Assembly (NCBI RefSeq): GCF_034344865.1
Contig: NZ_CP133774.1
Location: forward strand, 3,100,001 to 3,164,000
Direction: 5' to 3'
DNA: 64,000 bases
Source of the DNA: Pseudomonas sp. 10S4
Lineage (GTDB): Bacteria > Pseudomonadota > Gammaproteobacteria > Pseudomonadales > Pseudomonadaceae
The notes below the pieces were generated by a model. It made no database searches and was not told the origin of the DNA. It was given only the letters and a program-made list of their open reading frames with translations. This document shows positions 35,832-46,242 of the stretch, in pieces. Each line of letters starts with the position of its first letter. The stretch's first letter is position 1. A program made the translations under genes and the position numbers.

Positions 35832-38119
35832 CCCCCGAGCAAATGCGCGACGCCTCTTTGCTGGAACTGTTCAGCCTCGAAGCCGAGGCCCAGACCCAGG
35901 TGCTGAGCGCCGGCCTGTTGGCCCTGGAGCGCGATCCGACCCAGGCCGATCACCTGGAATCGTGCATGCGCGCGGCCCACTCGCTCAAGGGCGCGGCGCG
36001 GATTGTCGGCGTGGATGCCGGGGTCAGCGTGTCTCACGTGATGGAGGATTGCCTGGTCAGCGCTCAGGAAGGGCGCCTCTATCTGCGGCCCGAGCATATC
36101 GACGCGTTGTTGCAGGGCACTGACCTGTTGATGCGTATCGCGACGCCGAGCAATACACCGTCGGCGGTGGAAATTGATGCCTATGTAGCGCTGATGGGGC
36201 GATTGCTCGACCCGATGGCACTGGCGCCGCCGATCAGCACGCCGATTGCGCCGTTTATGGCCGAGCTTCAGTTGGAGCCACCAACCGTCGAGCCGATCGC
36301 CCCGGTCGTCGAACCGCTGGCCGTCGCGCCCGCCGAGCCGCCACGCAAGGCCAAACGCACCACCGAAAACGGTGAGCGCGTGCTGCGGGTCACCGCCGAA
36401 CGGCTGAACAGCCTGCTCGACCTGTCGAGCAAATCCCTGGTGGAAACCCTGCGGCTCAAACCGCACCTGGCCACCATGCAGCGCCTCAAACGCATGCAGA
36501 GCAACGGCTTGCGGGCCTTGGAAAACCTCAATGTCCACCTCAAGGATCATGCCTTGAGCCTGGAAGCCCAAGAGGCTCTTGAGGATGCCCGCCGACTGCT
36601 GACTGAATCCCAGCAACTGTTGGTGGAAAAAAACGCCGAACTCGATGAATTCGCCTGGCATGCCAGTCAACGCGCCCAAGTGTTGTACGACACGGCTCTG
36701 GCCTGTCGCATGCGACCGTTTGCCGACGTGCTGACCGGGCAGGTGCGGATGGTCCGAGACCTCGGTCGCGACCTGGGCAAACAGGTTCGCCTGGAGATCG
36801 AAGGCGAGAAGACTCAGGTCGACCGCGACGTCCTGGAAAAACTCGAAGCGCCGTTGACGCACTTGCTGCGCAACGCTGTGGACCATGGCATCGAAACCCC
36901 GGAACAACGGCTGCTGGCGGGGAAGCCGGCGGAGGGTTTGATCCGTCTGCGTGCCTCCCATCAGGCCGGTCTGCTGGTGCTGGAGCTGAGTGACGACGGC
37001 AATGGCGTTGACCTGGAAAAAGTCCGTCGCAGCATCATTGAGCGGCAGTTGTCCCCGACCGAAACCGCTGCGCAGTTAAGCGAAGAGGAGCTGCTGACGT
37101 TCCTGTTCCTGCCGGGTTTCAGCCTGCGGGACAAGGTCAGCGAAGTCTCCGGGCGCGGCGTCGGGCTGGACGCGGTTCAGCACATGGTCCGGCAGTTGCG
37201 CGGCGCGGTGGTGCTGGAGCAGACGGCGGGCGAGGGCAGCCGCTTCCATCTGGAAGTGCCGCTGACCCTGTCGGTGGTCCGCAGCCTGGTGGTCGAAGTC
37301 GGCGACGAGGCCTATGCCTTCCCGTTGGCGCACATCGAGCGGATGTGCGACCTGGAACCCGAAGACATCGTCCAGCTCGAAGGCCGCCAGCACTTCTGGT
37401 ACGAAGGCCGGCATGTCGGGCTGGTCGCGGCCAGTCAGTTGTTGCAGCGCCCGGCGAGCCAGAACAGCCAGCAAACCCTCAAGGTCGTGGTGATTCGCGA
37501 GCGCGATGCGATCTATGGCGTGGCGGTCGAACGCTTTATTGGCGAGCGGACCTTGGTCGTATTGCCGCTGGATGAGCGGCTGGGCAAGATTCAGGACATT
37601 TCCGCCGGGGCGTTGCTCGACGACGGTTCGGTGGTGTTGATCGTTGATGTCGAAGACATGCTGCGCTCGGTGGACAAACTGCTCAACACCGGGCGTCTGG
37701 AACGCATTGCCCGGCACAGCAACCAGGTCGCAGAAGTGGCGCGCAAGCGGATTCTGGTGGTGGACGATTCCCTGACCGTTCGCGAGTTGCAGCGCAAGCT
37801 GCTGCTCAATCGCGGCTACGACGTGGCCGTGGCGGTGGACGGTATGGATGGCTGGAACGCCCTGCGTTCGGAGGATTTCGATCTGTTGATCACCGACATC
37901 GATATGCCGCGCATGGACGGCATCGAACTGGTGTCTTTATTGCGCCGGGACAACCGTTTGCAATCGTTGCCGGTTATGGTGGTGTCCTACAAGGATCGTG
38001 AAGAAGACCGTCGTCGTGGACTGGACGCCGGAGCCGACTATTATTTAGCCAAAGCCAGTTTTCATGACGATGCCCTGCTTGATGCAGTGGTTGAGCTCAT
38101 CGGAGGAGCACGGGCATGA
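35828..38119 (+). CDS. wspE: WspE, hybrid CheA-type histidine kinase with receiver
   Basis: A 763-residue kinase that phosphorylates WspR and WspF. Domain order: Hpt with H51 (AAHSLKGAARIVG), a P3 dimerisation region, HATPase with N-box HLLRNAVDHGIETPEQR and G-boxes DDGNGVD and GRGVGLDAV, a CheW-like domain, and a C-terminal receiver with D690 in LLITDIDMPRMDG. All key residues are visible. In P. fluorescens, WspE mutations are one route to wrinkly-spreader colonies. Confidence 0.95.
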   Translation: MTPEQMRDASLLELFSLEAEAQTQVLSAGLLALERDPTQADHLESCMRAAHSLKGAARIVGVDAGVSVSHVMEDCLVSAQEGRLYLRPEHIDALLQGTDLLMRIATPSNTPSAVEIDAYVALMGRLLDPMALAPPISTPIAPFMAELQLEPPTVEPIAPVVEPLAVAPAEPPRKAKRTTENGERVLRVTAERLNSLLDLSSKSLVETLRLKPHLATMQRLKRMQSNGLRALENLNVHLKDHALSLEAQEALEDARRLLTESQQLLVEKNAELDEFAWHASQRAQVLYDTALACRMRPFADVLTGQVRMVRDLGRDLGKQVRLEIEGEKTQVDRDVLEKLEAPLTHLLRNAVDHGIETPEQRLLAGKPAEGLIRLRASHQAGLLVLELSDDGNGVDLEKVRRSIIERQLSPTETAAQLSEEELLTFLFLPGFSLRDKVSEVSGRGVGLDAVQHMVRQLRGAVVLEQTAGEGSRFHLEVPLTLSVVRSLVVEVGDEAYAFPLAHIERMCDLEPEDIVQLEGRQHFWYEGRHVGLVAASQLLQRPASQNSQQTLKVVVIRERDAIYGVAVERFIGERTLVVLPLDERLGKIQDISAGALLDDGSVVLIVDVEDMLRSVDKLLNTGRLERIARHSNQVAEVARKRILVVDDSLTVRELQRKLLLNRGYDVAVAVDGMDGWNALRSEDFDLLITDIDMPRMDGIELVSLLRRDNRLQSLPVMVVSYKDREEDRRRGLDAGADYYLAKASFHDDALLDAVVELIGGARA

Positions 38120-39126
38120 AAATCGCTATCGTCAACGACATGCCCCTGGCGGTAGAGGCTCTGCGCCGAGCCTTGGCATTCGAGCCGGCACATCAGGTGA
38201 TTTGGGTGGCCAGCAACGGGGCCGAGGCGGTGCAACGTTGCGCCGAGTACACCCCGGACCTGATCCTGATGGACCTGATCATGCCGGTGATGGATGGCGT
38301 GGAGGCGACCCGGCGAATCATGGCCGAAACCCCGTGCGCGATCGTGATTGTCACCATCGACCGCCAGCAGAACGTGCACCGGGTATTCGAAGCCATGGGC
38401 CACGGCGCGCTGGACGTGGTCGATACGCCGGCCATCGGTGCCGGCAATGCCGCAGAGGCGGCGGCGCCGTTGCTGCGCAAGATTTTGAACATTGGCTGGC
38501 TGATCGGCGACAAGGGTAACCGGGTGCGCTCGGCGCCGAGCCCGTTGCGCCACTCGGGCTCCCGGCAAAAACTGGTCGCCATCGGTTCGTCTGCGGGCGG
38601 GCCGGCGGCGCTGGAAATCTTGCTCAAGGGCCTGCCGCGGGATTTTTCGGCGGCCATCGTGTTGGTGCAGCACGTGGACCAGGTGTTCGCCGCTGGCATG
38701 GCCGAATGGCTCAGCAGTGCCAGCGGCCTCAACGTGCGCCTGGCTCATGAAGGCGAGTCGCCGCAGGCCGGCACGGTGTTGCTGGCCGGAACCAACCACC
38801 ATATTCGCTTGTTGAAAAACGGGACGCTGGCCTACACCGCCGAACCGGTCAACGAGATTTACCGGCCCTCGATCGATGTGTTTTTCGAGAGTGTGGCCAG
38901 TTACTGGAACGGCGACGCCGTGGGCGTTTTGCTGACCGGCATGGGCCGCGATGGTGCGCAGGGGCTTAAACTCATGCGCCAACAGGGCTACCTGACCATC
39001 GCTCAGGACCAGAACAGCAGTGCGGTGTACGGCATGCCGAAAGCGGCTGCGGCCATCGACGCCGCCGTGGAAATTCGCCCACTGGACAAGATAGCGCCAC
39101 GATTGCTGGAGATTTTCCCAAAATGA
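38116..39126 (+). CDS. wspF: WspF, CheB-type methylesterase
   Basis: Removes methyl groups from WspA and so damps c-di-GMP output; its loss gives wrinkly spreaders. The 336-residue protein has a receiver (D53 in LMDLIMPVMDG) and a CheB domain with the Ser of GSSAGGPAALE, His of VQHVDQVF and Asp of LTGMGRDGAQGL. It starts with a 4-nt overlap with wspE. Both domains look intact, so the wild-type (smooth) state is expected. Confidence 0.95.
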   Translation: MKIAIVNDMPLAVEALRRALAFEPAHQVIWVASNGAEAVQRCAEYTPDLILMDLIMPVMDGVEATRRIMAETPCAIVIVTIDRQQNVHRVFEAMGHGALDVVDTPAIGAGNAAEAAAPLLRKILNIGWLIGDKGNRVRSAPSPLRHSGSRQKLVAIGSSAGGPAALEILLKGLPRDFSAAIVLVQHVDQVFAAGMAEWLSSASGLNVRLAHEGESPQAGTVLLAGTNHHIRLLKNGTLAYTAEPVNEIYRPSIDVFFESVASYWNGDAVGVLLTGMGRDGAQGLKLMRQQGYLTIAQDQNSSAVYGMPKAAAAIDAAVEIRPLDKIAPRLLEIFPK

Positions 39127-39174
39127 AGGCTTTTCACAGCAATCCTGGCCCAAGTAGTACTCAGGTGACCGCAC

Positions 39175-40176
39175 ATGAATGACTTACAGCTCGACGACTT
39201 CAAAACCGACGAAAACGCCGCGATGGTGTTGTTGGTGGACGATCAGGCGATGATCGGCGAGGCCGTTCGGCGCGGTCTGGCGAATCAGGAAAACATCGAC
39301 TTCCACTTCTGCGCCGACCCGCACCAGGCCATCGCCCAGGCGATTCGGATCAAGCCGACGGTGATCCTTCAGGATCTGGTGATGCCCGGCCTCGACGGCT
39401 TGAGCCTGGTGCGCGAATACCGCAATCACCCGGCGACCAAGGACATTCCGATCATCGTCCTGTCGACCAAGGAAGACCCGCTGATCAAAAGCGCGGCGTT
39501 CGCGGCCGGGGCCAACGATTACCTGGTGAAGCTGCCGGACAACATTGAGCTGGTGGCGCGCATCCGCTATCACTCACGCTCCTACATGACTTTGTTGCAG
39601 CGCGACGCGGCTTACCGCGCATTGCGTGTCAGCCAGCAGCAGTTGCTCGACACCAACCTGGTGCTGCAACGCCTGATGAACTCCGACGGCCTGACCGGCC
39701 TGTCGAACCGCCGGCACTTCGACGAATACCTGGAACTGGAGTGGCGCCGTTCCCTGCGAGACCAGACTCAACTGTCGCTGTTGATGATCGATGTGGACTA
39801 CTTCAAGTCCTACAACGACAGCTTCGGCCACCTGGAAGGCGACGAAGCCCTGCGTAAAGTCGCCACGGCGATTCGCGACGCCAGCGCCCGGCCTTCGGAC
39901 TTGCCGGCCCGTTATGGTGGCGAAGAATTTGCGCTGGTGTTGCCCAATACCTCGCCGGGCGGCGCGCGGCTGGTGGCGGAAAAACTCCGTCAGACGGTCG
40001 CGGCGCTGAAGATTCCGCATGTGTTCCCGGTGGAAGGGTCGAACCTGACCATCAGCATTGGCCTGTCGACCATCACCCCGCAACAGGGCAGCGATTGCCG
40101 GCAATTGATCTCGGCGGCGGACAAGGGGCTGTATCTGGCGAAGAACAATGGGCGTAATCAGGTGGGGATTGAGTAG
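39175..40176 (+). CDS. wspR: WspR, GGDEF response regulator (diguanylate cyclase)
   Basis: Makes c-di-GMP when phosphorylated, raising exopolysaccharide and biofilm. The 333-residue protein has a receiver with D67 in [11 protein letters not shown], a helical stalk, and a GGDEF domain whose active-site motif is GGEEF at 248-252. The inhibitory I-site RxxD is present as RPSD at 239-242. Forty-eight nt separate it from wspF, the widest gap in the operon. Confidence 0.96.
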   Translation: MNDLQLDDFKTDENAAMVLLVDDQAMIGEAVRRGLANQENIDFHFCADPHQAIAQAIRIKPTVILQDLVMPGLDGLSLVREYRNHPATKDIPIIVLSTKEDPLIKSAAFAAGANDYLVKLPDNIELVARIRYHSRSYMTLLQRDAAYRALRVSQQQLLDTNLVLQRLMNSDGLTGLSNRRHFDEYLELEWRRSLRDQTQLSLLMIDVDYFKSYNDSFGHLEGDEALRKVATAIRDASARPSDLPARYGGEEFALVLPNTSPGGARLVAEKLRQTVAALKIPHVFPVEGSNLTISIGLSTITPQQGSDCRQLISAADKGLYLAKNNGRNQVGIE

Positions 40177-40214
40177 CGGGTGGCTTGAGCGAAGTTCTCC
40201 AGCCTAGCGCATCC

Positions 40215-40335
40215 TGTGGCGAGGGGGCTTGCCCCGTTCGGCTGCGAAGCAGTCGTGAAACCTGATTGCAGGGTATGACTGGAAGAATGCAGGGGGCCGC
40301 TTCGCGACCTAACGGGGGCAAGCCCCCTCGCCACA
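40215..40335. repeat. Family B intergenic palindromic element, copy 4
   Basis: Arms TGTGGCGAGGGGGCTTGCCC and GGGCAAGCCCCCTCGCCACA, with a slightly shortened inner part. A partial extra right arm (GCAAGCTCCCTCGCCACAG) follows at 40336-40354. It separates wspR from prfB. Confidence 0.75.
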
Positions 40336-40471
40336 GCAAGCTCCCTCGCCACAGATTTACTCGGCGTTCGCTTTAATCATTCACCCCTAAAGCGCCAGGC
40401 GGGCTGCCGTGACAGCTTGATTACGTTATACTCGCCGGCTTTCAAAAGTTCGCCAACGAGTGCTGCCCGCC

Positions 40472-41567
40472 ATGGAAATCAACCCGATCCTTAACAGTAT
40501 CAAGGACCTGTCCGAGCGCTCCGAAACTATTCGGGGGTATCTTTGACTACGATCAAAAGCATGAGCGTCTGACTGAAGTCAATCGCGAGCTTGAAGATCC
40601 GGCTGTCTGGAACAACCCGTCGTACGCACAGGAACTGGGTCGCGAGCGCTCGCTGCTGGCTCAGATCGTCGAAACCCTCGACGAAATGCACACCGGTCTG
40701 GCCGATGCCAAAGACCTGCTGCTGATGTCCGCCGAAGAAGAAGACCAGGCCGCCGTCGATGACGTCGCTGCCGAAGTCGAACGTCTGCGCGAATCCCTGG
40801 AAAAACTCGAATTCCGTCGTATGTTCAGCGGTGAAATGGACGCCAACAACGCCTACCTGGACATCCAGGCCGGCTCTGGCGGTACCGAGGCTCAGGACTG
40901 GGCCAACATCCTGCTGCGCATGTACCTGCGCTGGGCTGACAAACGCGGTTTCGACGCGACCATCATGGAATTGTCGGCCGGTGAAGTCGCCGGTATCAAA
41001 GGCGCCACGATCCACATCAAGGGCGAATACGCCTTTGGCTGGTTGCGTACCGAAATCGGCGTGCACCGTCTGGTGCGCAAGAGCCCGTACGATTCCGGCA
41101 ACCGCCGCCATACCTCGTTCTCGGCTGTGTTCGTCTCGCCGGAAATCGATGACAACATCGAAATCGACATCAACCCGTCGGACCTGCGCATCGACACCTA
41201 CCGCTCCTCGGGTGCCGGTGGTCAGCACGTAAACACCACCGACTCGGCCGTACGTATCACCCACGTACCGTCCAACACCGTGGTCAGCTGCCAGAACGAA
41301 CGCTCCCAGCACGCCAACAAAGACACCGCGATGAAAATGTTGCGGGCGCGCTTGTACGAGCAGGAAGTGCAGAAACGCAACGCCGCCTCCCAGGCCCTGG
41401 AAGACACCAAGTCCGACATCGGCTGGGGTCACCAGATTCGCTCTTACGTGCTCGATGCCTCGCGAATCAAGGATTTGCGCACTAACATCGAACGCAGTGA
41501 CTGCGACAAGGTGCTCGACGGCGACATCGCCGAATACCTGGTAGCCAGCTTGAAACAAGGGCTCTAA
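40472..41567 (+). CDS. prfB: Peptide chain release factor 2 (programmed +1 frameshift)
   Basis: RF2 ends translation at UGA and UAA. The first 24 codons run from ATG at 40472 to TGA at 40544; a natural +1 shift at CTT-TGA-C gives the full 364-residue protein, which continues CTT GAC TAC GAT. The later part holds [18 protein letters not shown] with the catalytic GGQ and the UGA-recognition region around SPYDSGNRR. This is the known autoregulation of prfB: low RF2 lets the ribosome slip. It lies upstream of lysS, as in many gammaproteobacteria. Confidence 0.97.
40541..40547 (+). promoter_or_regulatory. prfB programmed +1 frameshift site
   Basis: The recoding sequence TATCTTTGAC has CTT as the slippery codon and TGA as the in-frame stop at 40544-40546. 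A purine run (GGGGG) lies 3 nt upstream of the slippery codon, as the internal Shine-Dalgarno usual at this site. Confidence 0.93.
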
Positions 41568-41594
41568 GGCACGCCCTACAGAATCTGCGGATAC

Positions 41595-41620
41595 CTGTAG
41601 GAGCGAGGCTTGCCCGCGAA
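41595..41620. repeat. Single family A REP arm
   Basis: TGTAGGAGCGAGGCTTGCCC...GCGAA, a solitary variant arm in the prfB-lysS gap. A similar single arm (TGTGGGAGCGTGGCTTGCCC...) lies upstream of xerD near 1265-1289. Confidence 0.55.
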
Positions 41621-41670
41621 CCCCGGCTCACAGCCGGGGGCAACGAACCTGTGATGGAATTTTTAAAGAC

Positions 41671-43174
<1,504 letters not shown>

Positions 43175-43184
43175 GCGTTTCAGT

Positions 43185-43214
43185 AAAAAAGCCGCCTAAA
43201 ACAGGCGGCTTTTT
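43185..43214 (+). terminator. Rho-independent terminator after lysS
   Basis: AGCCGCCT / AGGCGGCT stem with a 5-nt A-rich loop, AAAAAA on the left and TTTT on the right. It closes the prfB-lysS unit. Confidence 0.88.
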
Positions 43215-43276
43215 ATTGCCTGTCTGGTACAAACGTATCAACTGGTTACTTTTGGCGTGAGAGAGGAATACCTGTC

Positions 43277-43993
43277 GTGAATCGTGCAATGGCTCAAGAA
43301 GGTGCAGCGGGTATCGCCACTGCGGTCGCTGAAAGCGTTCAGTACCAGGGCCGCAAGGCCAGCCGACAGGGCAGCGAACAGCGTCGACAGGAAATTCTCG
43401 ATGCGGCGATGCGCATTGTCGTGCGTGATGGCGTACGGGCGGTGCGTCACCGTGCCGTGGCGGCCGAGGCCGGTGTGCCGTTGTCGGCCACCACTTACTA
43501 TTTCAAGGACATCGATGACTTGCTCACCGATACCTTCGCTCAATACGTGGAACGCAGTGCGGCCTACATGGGCAAACTGTGGGCCAGCAATGAAGGGCTG
43601 TTGCGCGAGATGGTCGTCAGCGGCGATGGCACGCCTGAGTCGCGCTCGCAGTTGGCAGACGATATTGCACAGCTGATGGCCGACTATGTTCACCGGCAAT
43701 TGATCAACCGCCGCGAGCACTTGATGGCCGAGCAAGCCTTCCGCCAGGAAGCGTTGCTTAACCCGCGCCTGGCGCTGTTGGTGCGCTCCCATCAGCAAAT
43801 TTTGCTGCAGGGCACCTGCCAGCTTTTTGAAGTGCTGGGTTCCCGTGAACCCCAACAAGATGCCAAGGTGTTGACGGCGATTATCGGACGGATGGAATAT
43901 CAGGGCCTTCTCAACGAAGCCGAGCCTGAGGCCGAAGCGGAAATGCTCGGTATCCTCACGCGGTATATGCATTTGGTACTCGCGTCGGTGTAA
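43277..43993 (+). CDS. TetR/AcrR family regulator
   Basis: A 238-residue TetR-type repressor. An unusual 35-residue N-terminal tail precedes the helix-turn-helix (RRQEILDAAMRIVVRDGVRAVRHRAVAAEAGVPLSATTYYFKDIDDLL). The C-terminal ligand domain is not distinctive. GTG at 43277 has GAGAGGA before it; ATG at 43289 is possible. It is downstream of lysS in P. aeruginosa as well (from memory). The target is unknown; the lipoprotein and QEGLA genes that follow are candidates. Confidence 0.85.
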   Translation: MNRAMAQEGAAGIATAVAESVQYQGRKASRQGSEQRRQEILDAAMRIVVRDGVRAVRHRAVAAEAGVPLSATTYYFKDIDDLLTDTFAQYVERSAAYMGKLWASNEGLLREMVVSGDGTPESRSQLADDIAQLMADYVHRQLINRREHLMAEQAFRQEALLNPRLALLVRSHQQILLQGTCQLFEVLGSREPQQDAKVLTAIIGRMEYQGLLNEAEPEAEAEMLGILTRYMHLVLASV

Positions 43994-44015
43994 CCCCTGG
44001 GGAAACACCAAACCC

Positions 44016-44105
44016 TGTGGGAGCGGGCTTGCTCGCGAATGCGGTTTAACATTCGACATCTATGTTGTCTGGCATACCTCATTCGCGAGCAAGCCCGCTC
44101 CCACA
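44016..44105. repeat. Family A REP inverted pair
   Basis: TGTGGGAGCGGGCTTGCTCG...CGAA, a 42-nt spacer, then TTCGCGAGCAAGCCCGCTCC...CACA, between the TetR gene and the lipoprotein gene. Confidence 0.85.
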
Positions 44106-44154
44106 TGGGTTCGGTGGCCACTTCAGGTCGGCGTGTGTTCATAGGGAGTGTTGA

Positions 44155-44715
44155 ATGAAAGCCTGGCGCGTCGTAGTGATCGCCTTGTCGTTCCTGCTGC
44201 TCAGTGGCTGTCTGGTGACCTTCAAGGAACCGCTGGCTTCGAGCGAACCCGCGCCCAAAGGACTGCTCGGCAAATGGACCAGCACCAACGCCTGGGGTGA
44301 ACCGATGAACCTTGAGCTGACGCGCATCGGCGACAACCGCTATCAGGCCGTCAGCTACTTCAAGGCCAAGCCGCACGAGCGTGAAGCCTATCCTTTCACT
44401 GTGTCGCGCCACGGCAATCGCTGGTACCTGTCTGCTGCAGTGCCGGCCCAATTCGGCGGGCATTTCACGATTGCCGGTTTCGAGCTCAACGAACAGCATG
44501 AACTGGTGGTCTACAACCTCGACCTCGAGCAGATCAACCAGGCCGTGGGGCAAAAAGCCCTCAGTGGTGAAGGCTTCCAGACGGACGACGGCGACGGTGT
44601 GTTGATCAACAACAGCCTGGACCGAGTCTTCGCTTACCTCGACGACCCGGCCAATTCCGATGTATTCGTTGAAGCGGTGCGCTATCAGCGCCTGGCCAAA
44701 GCAAAAGTCAAATAA
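44155..44715 (+). CDS. Conserved lipoprotein, unknown function
   Basis: A 186-residue predicted lipoprotein: signal peptide with lipobox LLSGC (C21), then a mostly beta-rich domain (LLGKWTSTNAWGEPMNLELTRIGDNRYQAVSYF; HFTIAGFELNEQHELVVYNLDL). The residue after Cys is Leu, so outer-membrane sorting is expected. I do not recognise a named family. ATG at 44155 has GGAG upstream. It is followed by the QEGLA-motif gene after 36 nt, so the two may be co-transcribed. Confidence 0.75.
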   Translation: MKAWRVVVIALSFLLLSGCLVTFKEPLASSEPAPKGLLGKWTSTNAWGEPMNLELTRIGDNRYQAVSYFKAKPHEREAYPFTVSRHGNRWYLSAAVPAQFGGHFTIAGFELNEQHELVVYNLDLEQINQAVGQKALSGEGFQTDDGDGVLINNSLDRVFAYLDDPANSDVFVEAVRYQRLAKAKVK

Positions 44716-44751
44716 ATCCAGTACGTTACGGTTTTTCTACAGGAGTTTCGG

Positions 44752-46029
44752 GTGGACGATTACCAGCAGACGATACGCATTTTGTCCGATCGCATAGTGC
44801 TGGCGCAGACGCCGATTCGCGTTCTGGATGCGGTCAAATGGGACGAAAACATCCGCAAGGGTTTCCTCAAGGCCAAGGGCAAGGAAATGCCGGCCGTGGA
44901 CCGCGACTATTACCTGAACCGGCCGCTGTCCTTTGACTCCAGCAAGGTGAAGCTGGAATTCCAGAACATCGAGCGCGACATCACCCGTCAACTCGGCCAG
45001 TTCAACCCGGTCGGCCAGATCATGCGTCGCATGTGCAAGGAATACCGGATGGTGGTGCGCATGCTCGAAGCGCGCGGCACCGAGGATTTCGGGCTGATTT
45101 CCCAGGAATTGTATGGCGCCGCGTCCGACGCGTTCCACGCCGGCGACCCGACCCTGGCCGACCTGGGCCTGATGATGTCCGACTACCTGAACAACATCGA
45201 CGGCCGTGGTGACCTGAAGGACGAACCGAAAATCCTCACCGCCAAGGACGCCGTTCACTTGCTGCAAACCCGTTTGAACAAGGTGTTTGGCGAGGCTGAG
45301 GAAACCATTCGGGTGTTCGAGTCCGACGGGATCGTCGCTGATGCGGCGGCGGGCGCCGACTACATCAAGATTCGCGCCGATGCGATGTTCAACGACCGTG
45401 ATGTGCGGGCGCTGGAAGTCCACGAAGGCCTGGTGCATGTGGGCACGACCCTCAACGGTTTGAACCAGCCGATCTGCACCTTCCTGTCCAAGGGCCCGCC
45501 GTCGTCCACCGTGACTCAGGAAGGCCTGGCGATCCTGATGGAAATCATCACTTTTGCCTCGTACCCGAGCCGACTGCGCAAACTGACTAACCGTACCCGC
45601 GCCATTCACATGGTCGAGGAGGGCGCGGACTTCTTGCAGGTGTTCGAGTTCTTCCGCGAGCAAGGCTTCGAAATGGCCGAAAGCTACGGCAACGCCAGCC
45701 GGGTTTTCCGTGGTTCGGTGCCCAATGGGCTGCCATTTACCAAAGACTTGTCCTACCTCAAGGGCTTTATCATGGTTTACAACTACATTCAGTTGGCCGT
45801 GCGTAAAGGCAAGCTTGAGCAGATACCGCTGCTGTTTTGCGGCAAGACGACGCTGGAAGACATGCGGACCTTGCGCCAGCTGGTGGACGAAGGCCTAGTG
45901 GTGCCGCCCAAGTATTTGCCGGATCAGTTCCGCGACTTGAACGCACTGTCGGCGTGGATGTGCTTCTCCAACTTCCTCAATCACCTGAGCCTGGACCGGA
46001 TCGAAGCGGATTACTCCAACATCCTGTGA
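44752..46029 (+). CDS. QEGLA-motif protein of the DUF1704/MATCAP metallopeptidase family
   Basis: A 425-residue protein of the TIGR02421/DUF1704 group, often annotated as flavohemoglobin expression-modulating. It has an HExxxH motif, HEGLVH at 224-229, and the family TQEGLA motif with E257, spacing that suits a zinc-peptidase site. Human MATCAP, the tubulin tyrosine carboxypeptidase, belongs to the same family (PF08014). A peptidase activity here is inference. GTG at 44752 is chosen because AGGAG lies at 44741-44745. Confidence 0.85.
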   Translation: MDDYQQTIRILSDRIVLAQTPIRVLDAVKWDENIRKGFLKAKGKEMPAVDRDYYLNRPLSFDSSKVKLEFQNIERDITRQLGQFNPVGQIMRRMCKEYRMVVRMLEARGTEDFGLISQELYGAASDAFHAGDPTLADLGLMMSDYLNNIDGRGDLKDEPKILTAKDAVHLLQTRLNKVFGEAEETIRVFESDGIVADAAAGADYIKIRADAMFNDRDVRALEVHEGLVHVGTTLNGLNQPICTFLSKGPPSSTVTQEGLAILMEIITFASYPSRLRKLTNRTRAIHMVEEGADFLQVFEFFREQGFEMAESYGNASRVFRGSVPNGLPFTKDLSYLKGFIMVYNYIQLAVRKGKLEQIPLLFCGKTTLEDMRTLRQLVDEGLVVPPKYLPDQFRDLNALSAWMCFSNFLNHLSLDRIEADYSNIL

Positions 46030-46056
46030 TCACACCAGATGAATGTGGAGGGTTAC

Positions 46057-46193
46057 TGTGGTGAGGGGGCTTGTCGGAATGCCGCACCACCCCGTTGGGC
46101 CGCGAAGCGGCCCCCAACATTTGTTTCGTCACACCGCGTAATCAGGTTTCACGACTGCTTCGCAGCCGAACGGGGGCAAGCCCCCTCGCCACA
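46057..46193. repeat. Family B intergenic palindromic element, copy 5
   Basis: Left arm TGTGGTGAGGGGGCTTGTC..., inner CCGCGAAGCGGCCCC and CTGCTTCGCAGCCG, right arm ending GGGCAAGCCCCCTCGCCACA. The left arm has an extra insertion (GGAATGCCGCACCA). It lies between the QEGLA gene and the hydrolase gene. Confidence 0.75.
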
Positions 46194-46242
46194 ATGATGT
46201 GTCAGGTTACGAACTCCAACATTCACTGCGAGGTTTCAACGG

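Noticed and set aside
40472..40546. prfB as a pseudogene because of the TGA at codon 25
   Set aside because: CTT TGA C with a GGGGG upstream is the known programmed frameshift.
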